Below, in pieces: positions 34,017-44,087 of a stretch of DNA of 64,000 nt; the first letter of the stretch is position 1; each line of letters begins with the position of its first letter. Location of the stretch: positions 1 to 64,000 of the forward strand of contig CAXRDE010000025.1 in NCBI GenBank assembly GCA_964229355.1. The letters run 5' to 3'. The stretch comes from CAXRDE01 sp964229355. GTDB lineage: Bacteria; Cyanobacteriota; Sericytochromatia; UBA7694. A program made the translations under genes and the position numbers. The notes under the pieces were generated by a model. The model was not told the DNA's origin. It did no database searches and saw only the letters and a list, made by a program, of their open reading frames with translations.

Positions 34017-34345
34017 TCAAAATGGTTCTGCTGATATAGATTACTAGAATAGCTAGCCATAAAAAATTAGCCAACCATGCACATCGTACTGACTTCGCTA
34101 CGCTCGCGCATCAGCTGCGGCGTTAACATCCTCTACTAACCTGTTGTGATAGAACAACGAAAAATAGCTTGATTGTCTATGATAAAATGTTTACAACACA
34201 GCAGCTTTTGAGGGGGCCTCATGACAATGGAATGCTCAGGTAAAGATGACGCAGCAAGTGCTACGAAGTAAAAGCGTTTCGACTCAGCATACGCCGATAC
34301 CCGTGAACGTCAGTTTCTATGTTCCTATAAACAATACCGGACCAA
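34017..34345. other. 329-bp intergenic stretch at the right edge of the AT-rich island
   Basis: Base composition returns towards that of the core here. It holds a GC-rich segment (about 34075-34135, containing TCGCTACGCTCGCG and GCGGCGTTAAC) that weakly resembles a recombination site, a possible 16-codon ORF (34220-34270), and a TATAAA (34326-34331) 14 nt before the next ATG that may be the -10 of the FGE-like gene. Nothing else is supported. Confidence 0.5.
34220..34270 (+). CDS. Possible 16-residue small ORF
   Basis: ATG with a strong GAGGGGG 5 nt upstream, 16 codons, stop TAA. The good ribosome-binding site is the only support. It could be a leader peptide of the FGE-like gene or chance. 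Confidence 0.2.
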
Positions 34346-35380
34346 ATGAATAAGTTTTTCTGCGCAGCTACGCTGTGTGTACTCGCATTTGTAACGAATG
34401 TCAGGGTCACTCATGCCTGGGAACCTCAGCTTCCTCAAGAGTATGCCCTGGAGATGAGTAGAAAAGTGCGTGATCTGCCCAGGCGATATACAAATAGTTG
34501 GGGAATGGAGTTTGTGCTTATTCCCCCAGGTGTGTTCAGGGTAGGCGTGGGAATACCTGAGTATGGCGGTCCATACAATGTAGAATACCAGCCTCATTGG
34601 GTGCGAATAGACCAGCCCTTTTATATGCAAACCAAAGAAGTTACTCAGGGATTATGGTCAAAAGTGATGAAGCGCAGTATAAAGCCTGATGTAGAATCTA
34701 TGGCTTCATGTGCTCGACGTCAGTTGAATGCGGAGCTTGCCTACAGACTTTTCGACAAAGCGGATACAGAAGCTCCCAGAGGTCCAGATTATCCTGTTTT
34801 TTATACCATGTGGTACGACACAAATTTGTTTATCCGGTATCTTCAATCTGAATCTTCCCCACAGCAACCCTACCTGCGCTATCGTTTACCCACGGTAGCC
34901 GAACTTGAATACGCTGCCAGGGCGGGTAGAGATAGTGCGTATTGGTGGGGAAATGACCCAGCCCAACGCTATAAGTGGGGTAATTGCGAGGGACCAGAGG
35001 ACGGATTCACTGGACTTGCCCCTGTGGGTTCTTTTCCACCCAACCCCTGGGGGCTGTACGATATCGTCGGAAATGTTTCGGAACAAACTTTAAATGCGCA
35101 TTATTACCACGTTCCTTTACCTGTCGTTACTTCAAAAGACCGGCCCTTACGCGATCCCATAGAGGCTATAGATGGGTTCGGGGACGCACGAGGTTTAGCC
35201 GGTAATGTCAAAACAATGGATGGGTATCTTCCCTGTAGTTCTAATATTGGCAATGCGACGTCAGATCTGGGTGGTCATACATCATCAGGTTTTAGATTAG
35301 TATTAGATGCCAGTTCTGTGATGACACAGTTGAATATGGAAGCATTAGAGCCTTATCCCATGAAAGGGTACAACAAATAA
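34346..35380 (+). CDS. Exported formylglycine-generating-enzyme-like (SUMF1/FGE-sulfatase) protein
   Basis: A 344-residue protein with a signal peptide (MNKFFCAATLCVLAFVTNVRVTHA) and an FGE-sulfatase domain: FVLIPPGVFRVGVG, HWVRIDQPFYMQTKEVTQGLWSKVM, YRLPTVAELEYAARAG, WGNDPAQRYKWGNC, VGSFPPNPWGLYDIVGNVSEQ and SGFRLVL. The usual RLPTEAEWEYA and GNVWEW signatures are altered (VAEL, GNVSEQ), so true formylglycine synthesis is doubtful; many such domains are binding or structural modules with a C-type-lectin-like fold. No sulfatase is nearby. AT content is intermediate between the island and the core. Confidence 0.8.
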   Translation: MNKFFCAATLCVLAFVTNVRVTHAWEPQLPQEYALEMSRKVRDLPRRYTNSWGMEFVLIPPGVFRVGVGIPEYGGPYNVEYQPHWVRIDQPFYMQTKEVTQGLWSKVMKRSIKPDVESMASCARRQLNAELAYRLFDKADTEAPRGPDYPVFYTMWYDTNLFIRYLQSESSPQQPYLRYRLPTVAELEYAARAGRDSAYWWGNDPAQRYKWGNCEGPEDGFTGLAPVGSFPPNPWGLYDIVGNVSEQTLNAHYYHVPLPVVTSKDRPLRDPIEAIDGFGDARGLAGNVKTMDGYLPCSSNIGNATSDLGGHTSSGFRLVLDASSVMTQLNMEALEPYPMKGYNK

Positions 35381-35494
35381 AGGACTAAAGAGGATCAGCA
35401 ATCACTGAATGGGTGGCTTGTTCCGCAGGCAAAAAGGCGCGCCTGGCTGCTCTCAACCCGAGATAGATAAGAGAACCAGAGATTGTGAGTAACT

Positions 35495-36322
35495 ATGAAA
35501 AAAACGAAAGCGTTCAGGCTAGGTTTTGTAGGCGTTTGCCTGCTGTTGAGTTTGTCTCAAGGTGTGTTTGCGTTGTCGCCGCGCTATATTCCATTGGAGT
35601 GCCCTGTGGACGGCAAGCGTTTCACCACAACCGGGGTGGGCAGCATGACCACGATGGGGCGCCGCTCGGACTTTGCCATAGTAGGGCCGATAGACAATCT
35701 GTATGGTGCTATAGTCCACAGTTGTCCACACTGTCACTTTTCAGGTACTGAAGCAGATTTCAAGCAGAAGCTGTCACCTGAATTTAAAGCACGTGTGCTT
35801 CAGACGTTTGCCGCCTACAAGCCACATCAGAATTTGGATGAACTGGATGAAATTGACCTCGCCTTAGTGCTGTATCAATGGCAAAACCGATCCGCCGAAG
35901 AAAAAGCCTTGCTGGCCCTGGCCGGCAGTTACCTGGCGCCCGGCCCTGAGTTTGAAGATGAAGCTTCGGGTTTTGCTGCTGACAACTCCCAAATCACGGT
36001 GCTGAAGCCAGTTGAAAAGCCTTTTTTCTCAAGGAAAAGCCTGTATCAGGCCCGTAGCCTATACTGGTTTCGGCAGGCGCTTGAAGCCAATGAAATCGCG
36101 CCTGAAAGACGGATTGAATACATATACCTGGTCGGTGAATTCTCTCGCCGCTTCGGCCAGTTTGAGACGGCCAAAGTCTGGTTTCGCCAGGCTTTAGAAC
36201 TTTTGCCGCCGCTGCCGACAGAAGACGATCCCTTTATGCAGATGCAAACAAAAGCCCTGCGGGATAGGATCATGGAACAATACGACCTTGCACAAAGGAA
36301 AATTGCAGATGCATTGGATTAA
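35495..36322 (+). CDS. Exported DUF2225-like zinc-binding/TPR protein
   Basis: A 275-residue protein with a signal peptide (LLLSLSQGVFA) followed by paired Cys motifs PLECPVDGKRFTTT and HSCPHCHFSGTEADF, as in DUF2225 proteins, and then TPR-like helices (ARSLYWFRQALEANEI, YIYLVGEFSRRFGQFETAKVWFRQALEL). Zinc binding is inferred from the cysteines. It overlaps the giant HEAT protein by 14 bp, so the two are translationally coupled and probably work together outside the cytoplasm. Confidence 0.75.
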   Translation: MKKTKAFRLGFVGVCLLLSLSQGVFALSPRYIPLECPVDGKRFTTTGVGSMTTMGRRSDFAIVGPIDNLYGAIVHSCPHCHFSGTEADFKQKLSPEFKARVLQTFAAYKPHQNLDELDEIDLALVLYQWQNRSAEEKALLALAGSYLAPGPEFEDEASGFAADNSQITVLKPVEKPFFSRKSLYQARSLYWFRQALEANEIAPERRIEYIYLVGEFSRRFGQFETAKVWFRQALELLPPLPTEDDPFMQMQTKALRDRIMEQYDLAQRKIADALD

Positions 36323-39300
36323 AGGACTACTGCTGGCGATGTCTTTGCCGCTATTTCCCCTGGCCGGCAGCGCGGCGGACTGGGATGCGCCAGAAAATCG
36401 AGCGGCGGTTGCATTGGCGCGGCCGGAAGCTCTCGTGCTCTGGGACGAGCTGCCTGAAACACAGGAAACTGAACATCTGGCCCTGCAGGCTGTCCGTCAG
36501 GGCCAGGTCCCGGTGGGCGTGCCAGTAAGCCATGAGGCAAATGTTCGGTTGGATTTACTGGCACAAGCCTTGTGGCTCAAAAGCATGGGTCATCCAGATA
36601 CTGCTGTCATTGCTCAGCTCCAGCAGGCATTTCCCCAGGAGGCGCCGCCCCTGGTGCTTTACCGACGACATTTGGCGGAGGTTGAGCCCCTGTTGTATGA
36701 CCTGGCTTTTGATGTGCAAGCTGAAAAATGGGCGGATTGCCATCTTCATGCAGAGCGGCTGCTGAGATTATCGCAGACCCGTCAGATTGCGAGCTTAAAG
36801 GCCATCGCGCTGTATTATCAAGGACTCGCCCAAAACCACCTCAAAGGGACGGGCTTCGCTCCCTGGCGCGAGGCGCAGATTCTGGCGCATCATATCGGCA
36901 TGGCAGATCTGTCTTTGCGAATCAAAGGCCAGCTCGCCCGCTATTTTGAGCAGCCCCAATGGCTGGTTGCCCTCAGTCAGTCCGAGCAAGCCAGAGAAAA
37001 CCCCCACCTGCAACTGGATCTTGAGGAAATGCAATTGCAGATCCCCAGCTCACGTCATTCATATGTCAGCTACCAGGATCAATACGCGGCGGCGAAAGCC
37101 CTGGCCTATGAGCCGATGATACACCGGCGCCAGTACGATCTTTTGATCAAGCGCGACCGCGGCAGCGGCTTCAGCTATAGTTCGGGGGACATCAATCCCG
37201 AGGCGGTCGCAGCTGAAAAGCTCATCCAGGTTTTCAGCGCGCCCCGAGACGCGAAGCGACTGATGGAATTGCATTTGTTTTTATCGCATTATCGCTACGA
37301 CAGCAATGCACGGCAACGCCTGGCCGATTTGGGGAAGGCTTTGCAAGAAGCTGAATATTTGCAAGATCATGAGCAGGCCTTGCATATCTTGTTCCAGATG
37401 AGCGATATTGAAAAGAATCCTGGGCTGATCCAGGAGCATTTGCATGCAATACGTCGGCATGTGGCGGCTTTGCCATTCAAACAGGCCGTTCCTTTCCGCA
37501 AAAGTCTGGCGCAGCTGGAGGATCGCAATCAGGGGGCCTTGGCCGCCCAGGAGGCCCAGGCGCAATGGGAGGATGGCAACTCCAAACAGGCGCTGGCTGT
37601 CCTCAAGCAGAGCCTGGTCTCTGGACTTCCACCGGATAGCGAGCAAATCATTGCCCTTTATCAGCAGGCACCTGCTGAGATGCTTGAATTTGTGGTCGCT
37701 GAAATTAGGCTGTTTAAACAACACCCGTATTCGCTCAAACGCCTGCTGCTTCAAGTGCTCCAACAGCAACACGAAATGCCGGTGACACTTTTGCGGGAGC
37801 TGAGTGAAGCCGCAGAGGAATACAGTACGGCAGCCTTCAATCTGTATTTGCAGCAGCAGCCGGATGCGGCGGCAGAATTTGGTTTGGAGCTGCTCTCACA
37901 GGGCAAGGGCCTGAGCATCGGCAGCAATATATTTGAGATAAACGCCTGGATGGGACCGCTTGAACCCAACGACCCCTATGTGAGTGAGGCAGGCTTTACC
38001 CGCTATCTGAAATATTTTGAGCCTATTTGTCACAAGCGTTTGCAGGATCCGCATCCCGGCGTGCGCTATTTCTGTATGAATGTGTTGGCTGGCGAAACTT
38101 CAGCAGCACTTCGTACTCAAATCAAGGCTTTGCTCAAGGATCCCCATGAGGACATACAAGCCAATGCACTCTACCTGATGGGCCAGTGGAAATCAGAAGA
38201 CCTACTTGATCAGGTTTTGGCGCATCCCCGCTGGTCACAGAAGCTGGCTTTTGAGGAGATGCTCTGGGAGTATGGCAGCAGTTACGGTACCCGTACACGA
38301 TTCGACTTGCTCGACGCCCTCTTGCCGCAGGCCCAGGCGCGTCATGTGCCCCGCTTAAATGAACTGCTAAAGCAAGCTGAAGCGGCCAGTATCGGCCCCT
38401 TGATCGCCTTGCTCGCCAGGGCGGATTCCACCTGGAAGAAGCGTTTCTCCGAGGACTTATTCAAGGCGATACCTGCTTCCAGGAAGCAAGTTCAGAGTGG
38501 CGACACCCTGCCGCTGTTTAAGGATCCAGAGAAGCAGGCTGCGCTTGAAGCAGCCATTGCACAGCAATTGGCGCAAATCAAGTCATCTTTGCCGGAGTCG
38601 GAATGGCTGCGTTTGTTGGAACATCCCAATTGGCAGGTTCAGAGCACCGCAAAAAGCGAGCTGCAAGCGCTGAAAAGTGAGCTTTACCGGCAACGTCTGG
38701 AAGAACACCTGCGTCAAGCCACTGAGCCCAGCGAGCAATTCGTCATCTACGGGCAGTTGATGGAGGTGAGCTCCCCGGAAGCGCAGTATGCGATCAGCCA
38801 ACGCTTTTTGAATTCACCCTTGGAAAGGCTGCAGCAGTTGGCATGGAAAGACTATATCCAGGTGGTTTTGGCGCACCGACCGGGGGATCTGGAAAGTTTG
38901 TTCAAGCAGATTGAGGCGCGTCCAGAATATCAACATGTGTTAAGTGAGGCGTTTCAAGAGCAAAGTGAGAGCCCCTGGCTCAAAGACCGTCAGCTCTGGC
39001 CCGTGCTAAAAGCTTATGGTTGGTATAGCGAAGCGATGTCGGGGAGCCTGCGCGATATCTCGCAGCTTGAAGTGACGTTGTTATCGAACTTTCCGTCAGG
39101 TGATCTGGCAAAAGTCTTGAGTAAACTGCAACAAAGTGCTCGATATGGCCAGGCCAAGCCAGAAGTCGTGCGTTGGTTCATCAACAACTACGTTCAGCAA
39201 GAAGAAAGTGTTCGTTCCATTTTCCTGGGCATTCTCAAAAACCAATTGACGCTTTCCGACTCCCTGCCGGATCTCACTCACGACTTGCAGCGCAACGACG

Positions 39301-41177
39301 CCCTTGGCCATCATGCGATGCAGCTCCTGGTATCGCTTGGAAAACCCGTGCCCGAAGCGCGCCTGCTTCATTGGATTCAGTCACCAGATTCCGAGGCACG
39401 CTATGCGGCCAGCGTCGGCCTGCTGCGCGCTTCCTCTGCTGTACCTCCGGCAATGGATTGGGGAAGATTTCTTCAGCCTGAAAGCGAGAGCCTGGACTGG
39501 CAGACGAGCATCAATCTCGCAGCCTGGCAAGGCGGAACGGAGGCAGAGTCCGAATTGCGAAAGTGGATGCAGGCGGATGATGCCCCCACGCGTATGAAGG
39601 CGCTGATCGCCTGGCTCTATCTCCATCCAGAAAGTGGACAGGAAGCTTTGCGCAAAGCGGCCATGAGTGATAGCGTGTCAGAGCGCCATCTGGCTTTGAA
39701 ACTGATTGCCGCCCATCCGCGCAGCCCTGAATTGCGACAGACCTTGGCTTCGTTAGCAAAAACACAAGAGGTCTTGCCGTGCGCCACCCAACAGATGCTT
39801 AATTATTCCCGGGAAAACAGCCAATGGGTCGCCCATTACCAGCAGCTGCTGATCGACAAAATGTTGCGCGAGAAAGCCGGGATGGCCTATCCACACCATG
39901 TGTGGGCGCAATGTTCACCTTATACCTTGCTGGCGTCCGGCAAGGGCCAGGCGCTTGCCGCAGAATGGCACCGGCGCTTATTGCGGGAGAAACCAGTCGA
40001 TATCTGGGATGACTATCGGGCTTATAATTTTTTGGTTGCGCTTCGGGACGCCCGCCCGACGCTGTTTTTACAATTCTTGCCTGAATACCTGAACCATGCC
40101 AACCCAGTTTTTCGGGGCCAGGGCCTGATGGCACTGCGTGACGCTTCTGCACCGCAGTTCAGCGATCAGGTTCAACGAATGGCGAAGCAAGATGCGGATA
40201 CGGACGTGCAATGGCGAGCTAAGCTGGCGCTCGCTGCGAAGAAGCAAATCTCGGCATCAGAATTTGAAGCGCTTCTGTCGTCAAGCAAACCGCACGAACG
40301 CGAAATCGCCTGGACAGGTTTGGCTTTGCTAGAAACGCCGGAGCAATTCCTGGCACGGATTCCTTCCCAGAAGGAAGAACAGAGACCGCATTTGCTGAAT
40401 ACGTTGGTACGTAACACACGTGAAAAAGCGCGGGCCTATGATTTGCTCGAGGAGACGATGAAAAGTTTGAGATCACGTAGGCAGGATAGCTGGATTTATA
40501 GCTTACAAGATGCCAGGAGCTTGCCGAAACTATCGGAATCATTGAAAGTTTACGCCAATTCGGCTCCCTCGATTCAGTTGGGTATCCATGATTTTAAACC
40601 AGAGGTCCTGGGTCAGGAGTTCTTGCCTGAGGTGCTCAACAGTCTGGATATGGACAATTTCTTTGGCCATTTGCAGAATGCTTTTTGGGTCTTGGACTTG
40701 TTATTAGAGCGAGGTGTCAAGCCTGCCGACCACATAGACAAGCAACTGAATGCTATCGGCAAGCAAGGCTTGCTGTGGTATGAAGCGGAGCGCGCTTACC
40801 GGGAGCGTAAAATGGAGCAAATGAACCACTTTTTGGATCCCTTGCTGGCCCAGTCCTCTTTGCCGCCACTCTTGCTTCATCGGGCCATCGATCTCAAAGT
40901 CCGCTCGCAACTGAATCAATTGGCAGAAGCCAGGCAAACCCAAATGAACTATCTGTCACGCCTGACGGGAAGCATGCATCGGGGTCTGATTCAGCATGGG
41001 CTGGAAGACGAGGATGATAATGTTCAGAGTACACAAGAACTTGAGCAACAAATCCCCGAAGCGATGGTGGCAGAGTATCGCTTATTGCAAGGAGAGACTT
41101 TTGATAAAGCAGCCTATCGCGAATATCTCAAGCTTTTTTTGACCCACCGCTCCCTGGTTCTGTCGAATGTGGACTGA
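36309..41177 (+). CDS. Giant exported HEAT-repeat protein
   Basis: A 1622-residue protein. The signal peptide MHWIKGLLLAMSLPLFPLAGSAAD is followed by an almost entirely helical chain. HEAT-like units are visible, for example DPHPGVRYFCMNVLAGETSA, DPHEDIQANALYLMGQWKS and NPVFRGQGLMALRDASAPQFS, plus TPR-like segments near the N-terminus (QIASLKAIALYYQGLAQNHL). The start at 36309 is set by AAAGGA 9 nt upstream; it overlaps the DUF2225 gene. No catalytic motif is seen. It is probably a periplasmic scaffold. It resembles in style the HEAT-like protein at the left edge but not in sequence. Family not recognised. Confidence 0.75.
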   Translation: MHWIKGLLLAMSLPLFPLAGSAADWDAPENRAAVALARPEALVLWDELPETQETEHLALQAVRQGQVPVGVPVSHEANVRLDLLAQALWLKSMGHPDTAVIAQLQQAFPQEAPPLVLYRRHLAEVEPLLYDLAFDVQAEKWADCHLHAERLLRLSQTRQIASLKAIALYYQGLAQNHLKGTGFAPWREAQILAHHIGMADLSLRIKGQLARYFEQPQWLVALSQSEQARENPHLQLDLEEMQLQIPSSRHSYVSYQDQYAAAKALAYEPMIHRRQYDLLIKRDRGSGFSYSSGDINPEAVAAEKLIQVFSAPRDAKRLMELHLFLSHYRYDSNARQRLADLGKALQEAEYLQDHEQALHILFQMSDIEKNPGLIQEHLHAIRRHVAALPFKQAVPFRKSLAQLEDRNQGALAAQEAQAQWEDGNSKQALAVLKQSLVSGLPPDSEQIIALYQQAPAEMLEFVVAEIRLFKQHPYSLKRLLLQVLQQQHEMPVTLLRELSEAAEEYSTAAFNLYLQQQPDAAAEFGLELLSQGKGLSIGSNIFEINAWMGPLEPNDPYVSEAGFTRYLKYFEPICHKRLQDPHPGVRYFCMNVLAGETSAALRTQIKALLKDPHEDIQANALYLMGQWKSEDLLDQVLAHPRWSQKLAFEEMLWEYGSSYGTRTRFDLLDALLPQAQARHVPRLNELLKQAEAASIGPLIALLARADSTWKKRFSEDLFKAIPASRKQVQSGDTLPLFKDPEKQAALEAAIAQQLAQIKSSLPESEWLRLLEHPNWQVQSTAKSELQALKSELYRQRLEEHLRQATEPSEQFVIYGQLMEVSSPEAQYAISQRFLNSPLERLQQLAWKDYIQVVLAHRPGDLESLFKQIEARPEYQHVLSEAFQEQSESPWLKDRQLWPVLKAYGWYSEAMSGSLRDISQLEVTLLSNFPSGDLAKVLSKLQQSARYGQAKPEVVRWFINNYVQQEESVRSIFLGILKNQLTLSDSLPDLTHDLQRNDALGHHAMQLLVSLGKPVPEARLLHWIQSPDSEARYAASVGLLRASSAVPPAMDWGRFLQPESESLDWQTSINLAAWQGGTEAESELRKWMQADDAPTRMKALIAWLYLHPESGQEALRKAAMSDSVSERHLALKLIAAHPRSPELRQTLASLAKTQEVLPCATQQMLNYSRENSQWVAHYQQLLIDKMLREKAGMAYPHHVWAQCSPYTLLASGKGQALAAEWHRRLLREKPVDIWDDYRAYNFLVALRDARPTLFLQFLPEYLNHANPVFRGQGLMALRDASAPQFSDQVQRMAKQDADTDVQWRAKLALAAKKQISASEFEALLSSSKPHEREIAWTGLALLETPEQFLARIPSQKEEQRPHLLNTLVRNTREKARAYDLLEETMKSLRSRRQDSWIYSLQDARSLPKLSESLKVYANSAPSIQLGIHDFKPEVLGQEFLPEVLNSLDMDNFFGHLQNAFWVLDLLLERGVKPADHIDKQLNAIGKQGLLWYEAERAYRERKMEQMNHFLDPLLAQSSLPPLLLHRAIDLKVRSQLNQLAEARQTQMNYLSRLTGSMHRGLIQHGLEDEDDNVQSTQELEQQIPEAMVAEYRLLQGETFDKAAYREYLKLFLTHRSLVLSNVD

Positions 41178-41307
41178 TCCTTGAGGCAAGTACCCTGCTA
41201 AAAACAGTACAGAATGGTCTGTGCATTGATTTCGGGTGTGAACTTGACCTTTCTCCAATGTCGCATGGGCCATGCAGCCCCAATAATACACCCGCTCTGT
41301 TTTCAGC

Positions 41308-41316
41308 TGTTATACT
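41308..41316 (+). promoter_or_regulatory. Extended -10 promoter of rapA
   Basis: TGTTATACT (TGn plus TATACT) ends 31 nt before the ATG at 41348. No clear -35. Confidence 0.5.
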
Positions 41317-41347
41317 TGGGGCTAAAAAATAGTTTTGAGCAACGAAG

Positions 41348-44026
41348 ATGTTTGTAATCGGTCAGAGATGGATCAGTGAAACAGAGCCTGAAATGGGGCT
41401 GGGTACCGTTTTAAGTTCGGATAACCGCTTTGTGGAGATGGTTTTTTCGACCAGCGGAACCCAGAGAAAATATGCCATACGCCATGCCCCTTTGATCAGG
41501 GTTCGGTTTAAGCCCGGAGATAAGCTTCAGGACAAAGACGGCAACCCCTTTACCGTGGAGCAGGTGCAAGAAACCGCAGCGCTGATCACGTATATCGGTA
41601 ACGGCAAGCAGGTCACCGAAACCGACCTGTCAGACAAGCTGAGTTTTAGTTCGCCTGAAGAACGGCTCTTTGGCGGACAGACCGACGACAATCAGATGTT
41701 TAACCTGAGATACGAAAGCCTGCTTTACGATAACCAGCTCAAAGGCTCTGATCTGAAGGGGTTTATTGGCCCCCGGCTGTCCCTGATTCCCCACCAGTTC
41801 TACATTGCCCATGAAGTCACCCAACGGCATTTTCCCAGGGTTTTACTCGCCGATGAAGTGGGGCTGGGCAAAACCATCGAAGCCAGCCTGATTATTAACC
41901 GGCTGCTGTTAAGTGAACGCATCGAAAGGGTTCTGATTGTTACGCCAGAGCCCCTTGTCAACCAGTGGTTTGTGGAGATCTTTCGCAAGTTCAACCTGAT
42001 CTTCACCATTGTGGATGCCGATTTTTGTGAAAGCATTGAAGCCAGCCAGCCTGACGTGAATCCTTTTTTAGAAAGCCAGTGGGTCATCAGTAGCCTGCCC
42101 TTTCTGCTCAGCGACCCGTTGCGCACGCAGCAGGTCATGAACGGCGACTGGGACTTGCTGGCGGTGGATGAGGCCCATCACCTGGTCTGGGAGCCAGAAA
42201 AGGTGAGCCCTGAATACCGGATGATTCAAGCCCTTGCGCTCAAAACACCCGCCTTACTGCTGTTAACGGCGACACCTGAACAATTGGGTATAGAGAGCCA
42301 TTTTGCCAGACTGAAATTACTGGATCCTGACCGTTTTTACGACTTTGAAACCTTTGTGCGTGAAGCAGAAGAATATGCGCAGATTGCTGAAACCGTCCAG
42401 GAACTTCTAGAGCAAGCCAGAACAAATGCAGGAAACGCTGAAGAAAGCAAAAAACGCCTCGAAGCCCTGGTGGATCAGCATGGCACCAGCCGGGTGTTTT
42501 TTAGAAATAACCGTTCGGCAATGCCTGATTTTCCGGTGAGGATCGCCGTGCCGGTGCCCTTAACAGCGCCCAAAGACTTAAAAAACGACCCCAAAGTGGA
42601 TTGGTTGGTGAAATTAATCCGGACCTTAAAGCATGAAAAGATCTTACTGATCTGTCATTCCAAAAGCATGGTGGTGGCGCTCAAAGATTTGGTGCGCACC
42701 AAAATCAATGTCAAAACCACCCTCTTTCATGAAGATTTGTCTTTAATTGCCAGAGACCGAAATGCGGCGTATTTTGCAGAGGATGACGGTGCCAGGGTCT
42801 TGTTCTGTTCTGAAATCGGAAGCGAAGGACGAAACTTTCAGTTTGCCCATCACCTGGTGCTGTTTGATCTGCCCCTGAATCCTGACTTACTGGAGCAACG
42901 TATCGGCCGCCTGGACCGTATTGGGCAGCAGGCTGATATCAAGATATATATTCCGTATATCCAGGACTCAGCTGAGGAAGTCCTGTTTAAGATTTACCAT
43001 GAGGGTCTGAATGCTTTTGAAGCCTTTTTAAAGGGCGGCATGACCGTCTTTAATACCTTTGCCAGCGAAATCACCGCAGCCCTGGCAAATCCTGTCGACG
43101 TTCTGGCCAATGACTCTCAAAAGCTAAGGGCTTTCATTGCGCAAATCCAGCAAGAGAAGCAGGCGCTGTATCTGAAGCTTGAAAAAGGGCGAGATCAGAT
43201 TCTGGAATACCATTCCTTCAGACCCGACATTGGGCAATCTCTGGTTGCTCGCATCGCTGAAAAGGATCACGATCGCACCCTCGAAAACTTTATGAACAAA
43301 ATATTTGCGTATTTTGGCGTCGAGTGTGAAGATATTTCAGAACGCACCTATTTTATTTCACCCAGCAGCCTGACCTTGCTGGAGCATTTCCCCGGACTGC
43401 CCGATGATGGCACCCTGATCACCTACGACCGCCAGCTGGCCTTAGCCAGAGAAGACATCACCTTTTTAAGCTGGGAGCATCCGATGGTGGTGGGCCTCAT
43501 CGATATCTTGCTGGCTTCAGAGCAGGGCAATGCTGCCATGGGGCTGATTCAAGACGATGAAGAACCCATGATCCTACTGGAGGCCGTATATGTGCTGGAG
43601 AGTGTTGCCCCCAAAGCCCTGCACGCAGAGCGGTTTATGCCGCCCACCCTTGTGCGTGTGCTGATAAACCAGTATTTAGAAGAAGACGACACAGATCTTG
43701 AACGCTTAAGTCCAAAAATAGCCAATTTTTCACCCGAGAGGCTTGTGGCGAAGCCTGAAGTCTTACCGCTGCTAAAACTCATGCTCGAAAAAGCCGCTGA
43801 AGTCTCAGAAGCAAGGGCAGAACATATGATTGAAGCATGTCTGGACAAAATGAACCGGACGCTGGCCTATGAAACCCAAAGGCTGCTCGATCTCAAAAAA
43901 GTGAATCCCAATGTGAGACCCGAAGAAATTGCCTTTGCCAAAACCCAGTTCATTGCATTAAATGAAAATATCCGGGCGAGCAGGCTAAGGCTGGATAGTC
44001 TCAGGGTGATTTTTAGAAACCTTTAA
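41348..44026 (+). CDS. rapA: RNA polymerase-associated Swi2/Snf2 ATPase RapA
   Basis: RNA-polymerase recycling ATPase. It matches E. coli RapA in order along its whole length: N-terminal GQRWISETEPEMGLGTV, FKPGDKLQDKDG and LIPHQFYIAHEV; ATPase motifs DEVGLGKT (169-176) and DEAHHLVW (274-281); LLTATPEQLGIESHFARLKLLDP; GTSRVFFRNNRSAM; FCSEIGSEGRNFQFAHHLVLFDLP; QRIGRLDRIGQ; and the C-terminal GLPDDGTLITYDRQLALARED. At 892 residues it is about 76 shorter than the E. coli protein; the loss includes a compact deletion after VPVPLTAPKD in the insertion between the two ATPase lobes. RapA is typical of Gammaproteobacteria, so this copy in an accessory region may have been acquired horizontally. Confidence 0.92.
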   Translation: MFVIGQRWISETEPEMGLGTVLSSDNRFVEMVFSTSGTQRKYAIRHAPLIRVRFKPGDKLQDKDGNPFTVEQVQETAALITYIGNGKQVTETDLSDKLSFSSPEERLFGGQTDDNQMFNLRYESLLYDNQLKGSDLKGFIGPRLSLIPHQFYIAHEVTQRHFPRVLLADEVGLGKTIEASLIINRLLLSERIERVLIVTPEPLVNQWFVEIFRKFNLIFTIVDADFCESIEASQPDVNPFLESQWVISSLPFLLSDPLRTQQVMNGDWDLLAVDEAHHLVWEPEKVSPEYRMIQALALKTPALLLLTATPEQLGIESHFARLKLLDPDRFYDFETFVREAEEYAQIAETVQELLEQARTNAGNAEESKKRLEALVDQHGTSRVFFRNNRSAMPDFPVRIAVPVPLTAPKDLKNDPKVDWLVKLIRTLKHEKILLICHSKSMVVALKDLVRTKINVKTTLFHEDLSLIARDRNAAYFAEDDGARVLFCSEIGSEGRNFQFAHHLVLFDLPLNPDLLEQRIGRLDRIGQQADIKIYIPYIQDSAEEVLFKIYHEGLNAFEAFLKGGMTVFNTFASEITAALANPVDVLANDSQKLRAFIAQIQQEKQALYLKLEKGRDQILEYHSFRPDIGQSLVARIAEKDHDRTLENFMNKIFAYFGVECEDISERTYFISPSSLTLLEHFPGLPDDGTLITYDRQLALAREDITFLSWEHPMVVGLIDILLASEQGNAAMGLIQDDEEPMILLEAVYVLESVAPKALHAERFMPPTLVRVLINQYLEEDDTDLERLSPKIANFSPERLVAKPEVLPLLKLMLEKAAEVSEARAEHMIEACLDKMNRTLAYETQRLLDLKKVNPNVRPEEIAFAKTQFIALNENIRASRLRLDSLRVIFRNL

Positions 44027-44087
44027 CTGCACCAGTGATAAGCCTGGTATGGCGTGTAGTACTCAGACTTGAACTTGAATAATATTT

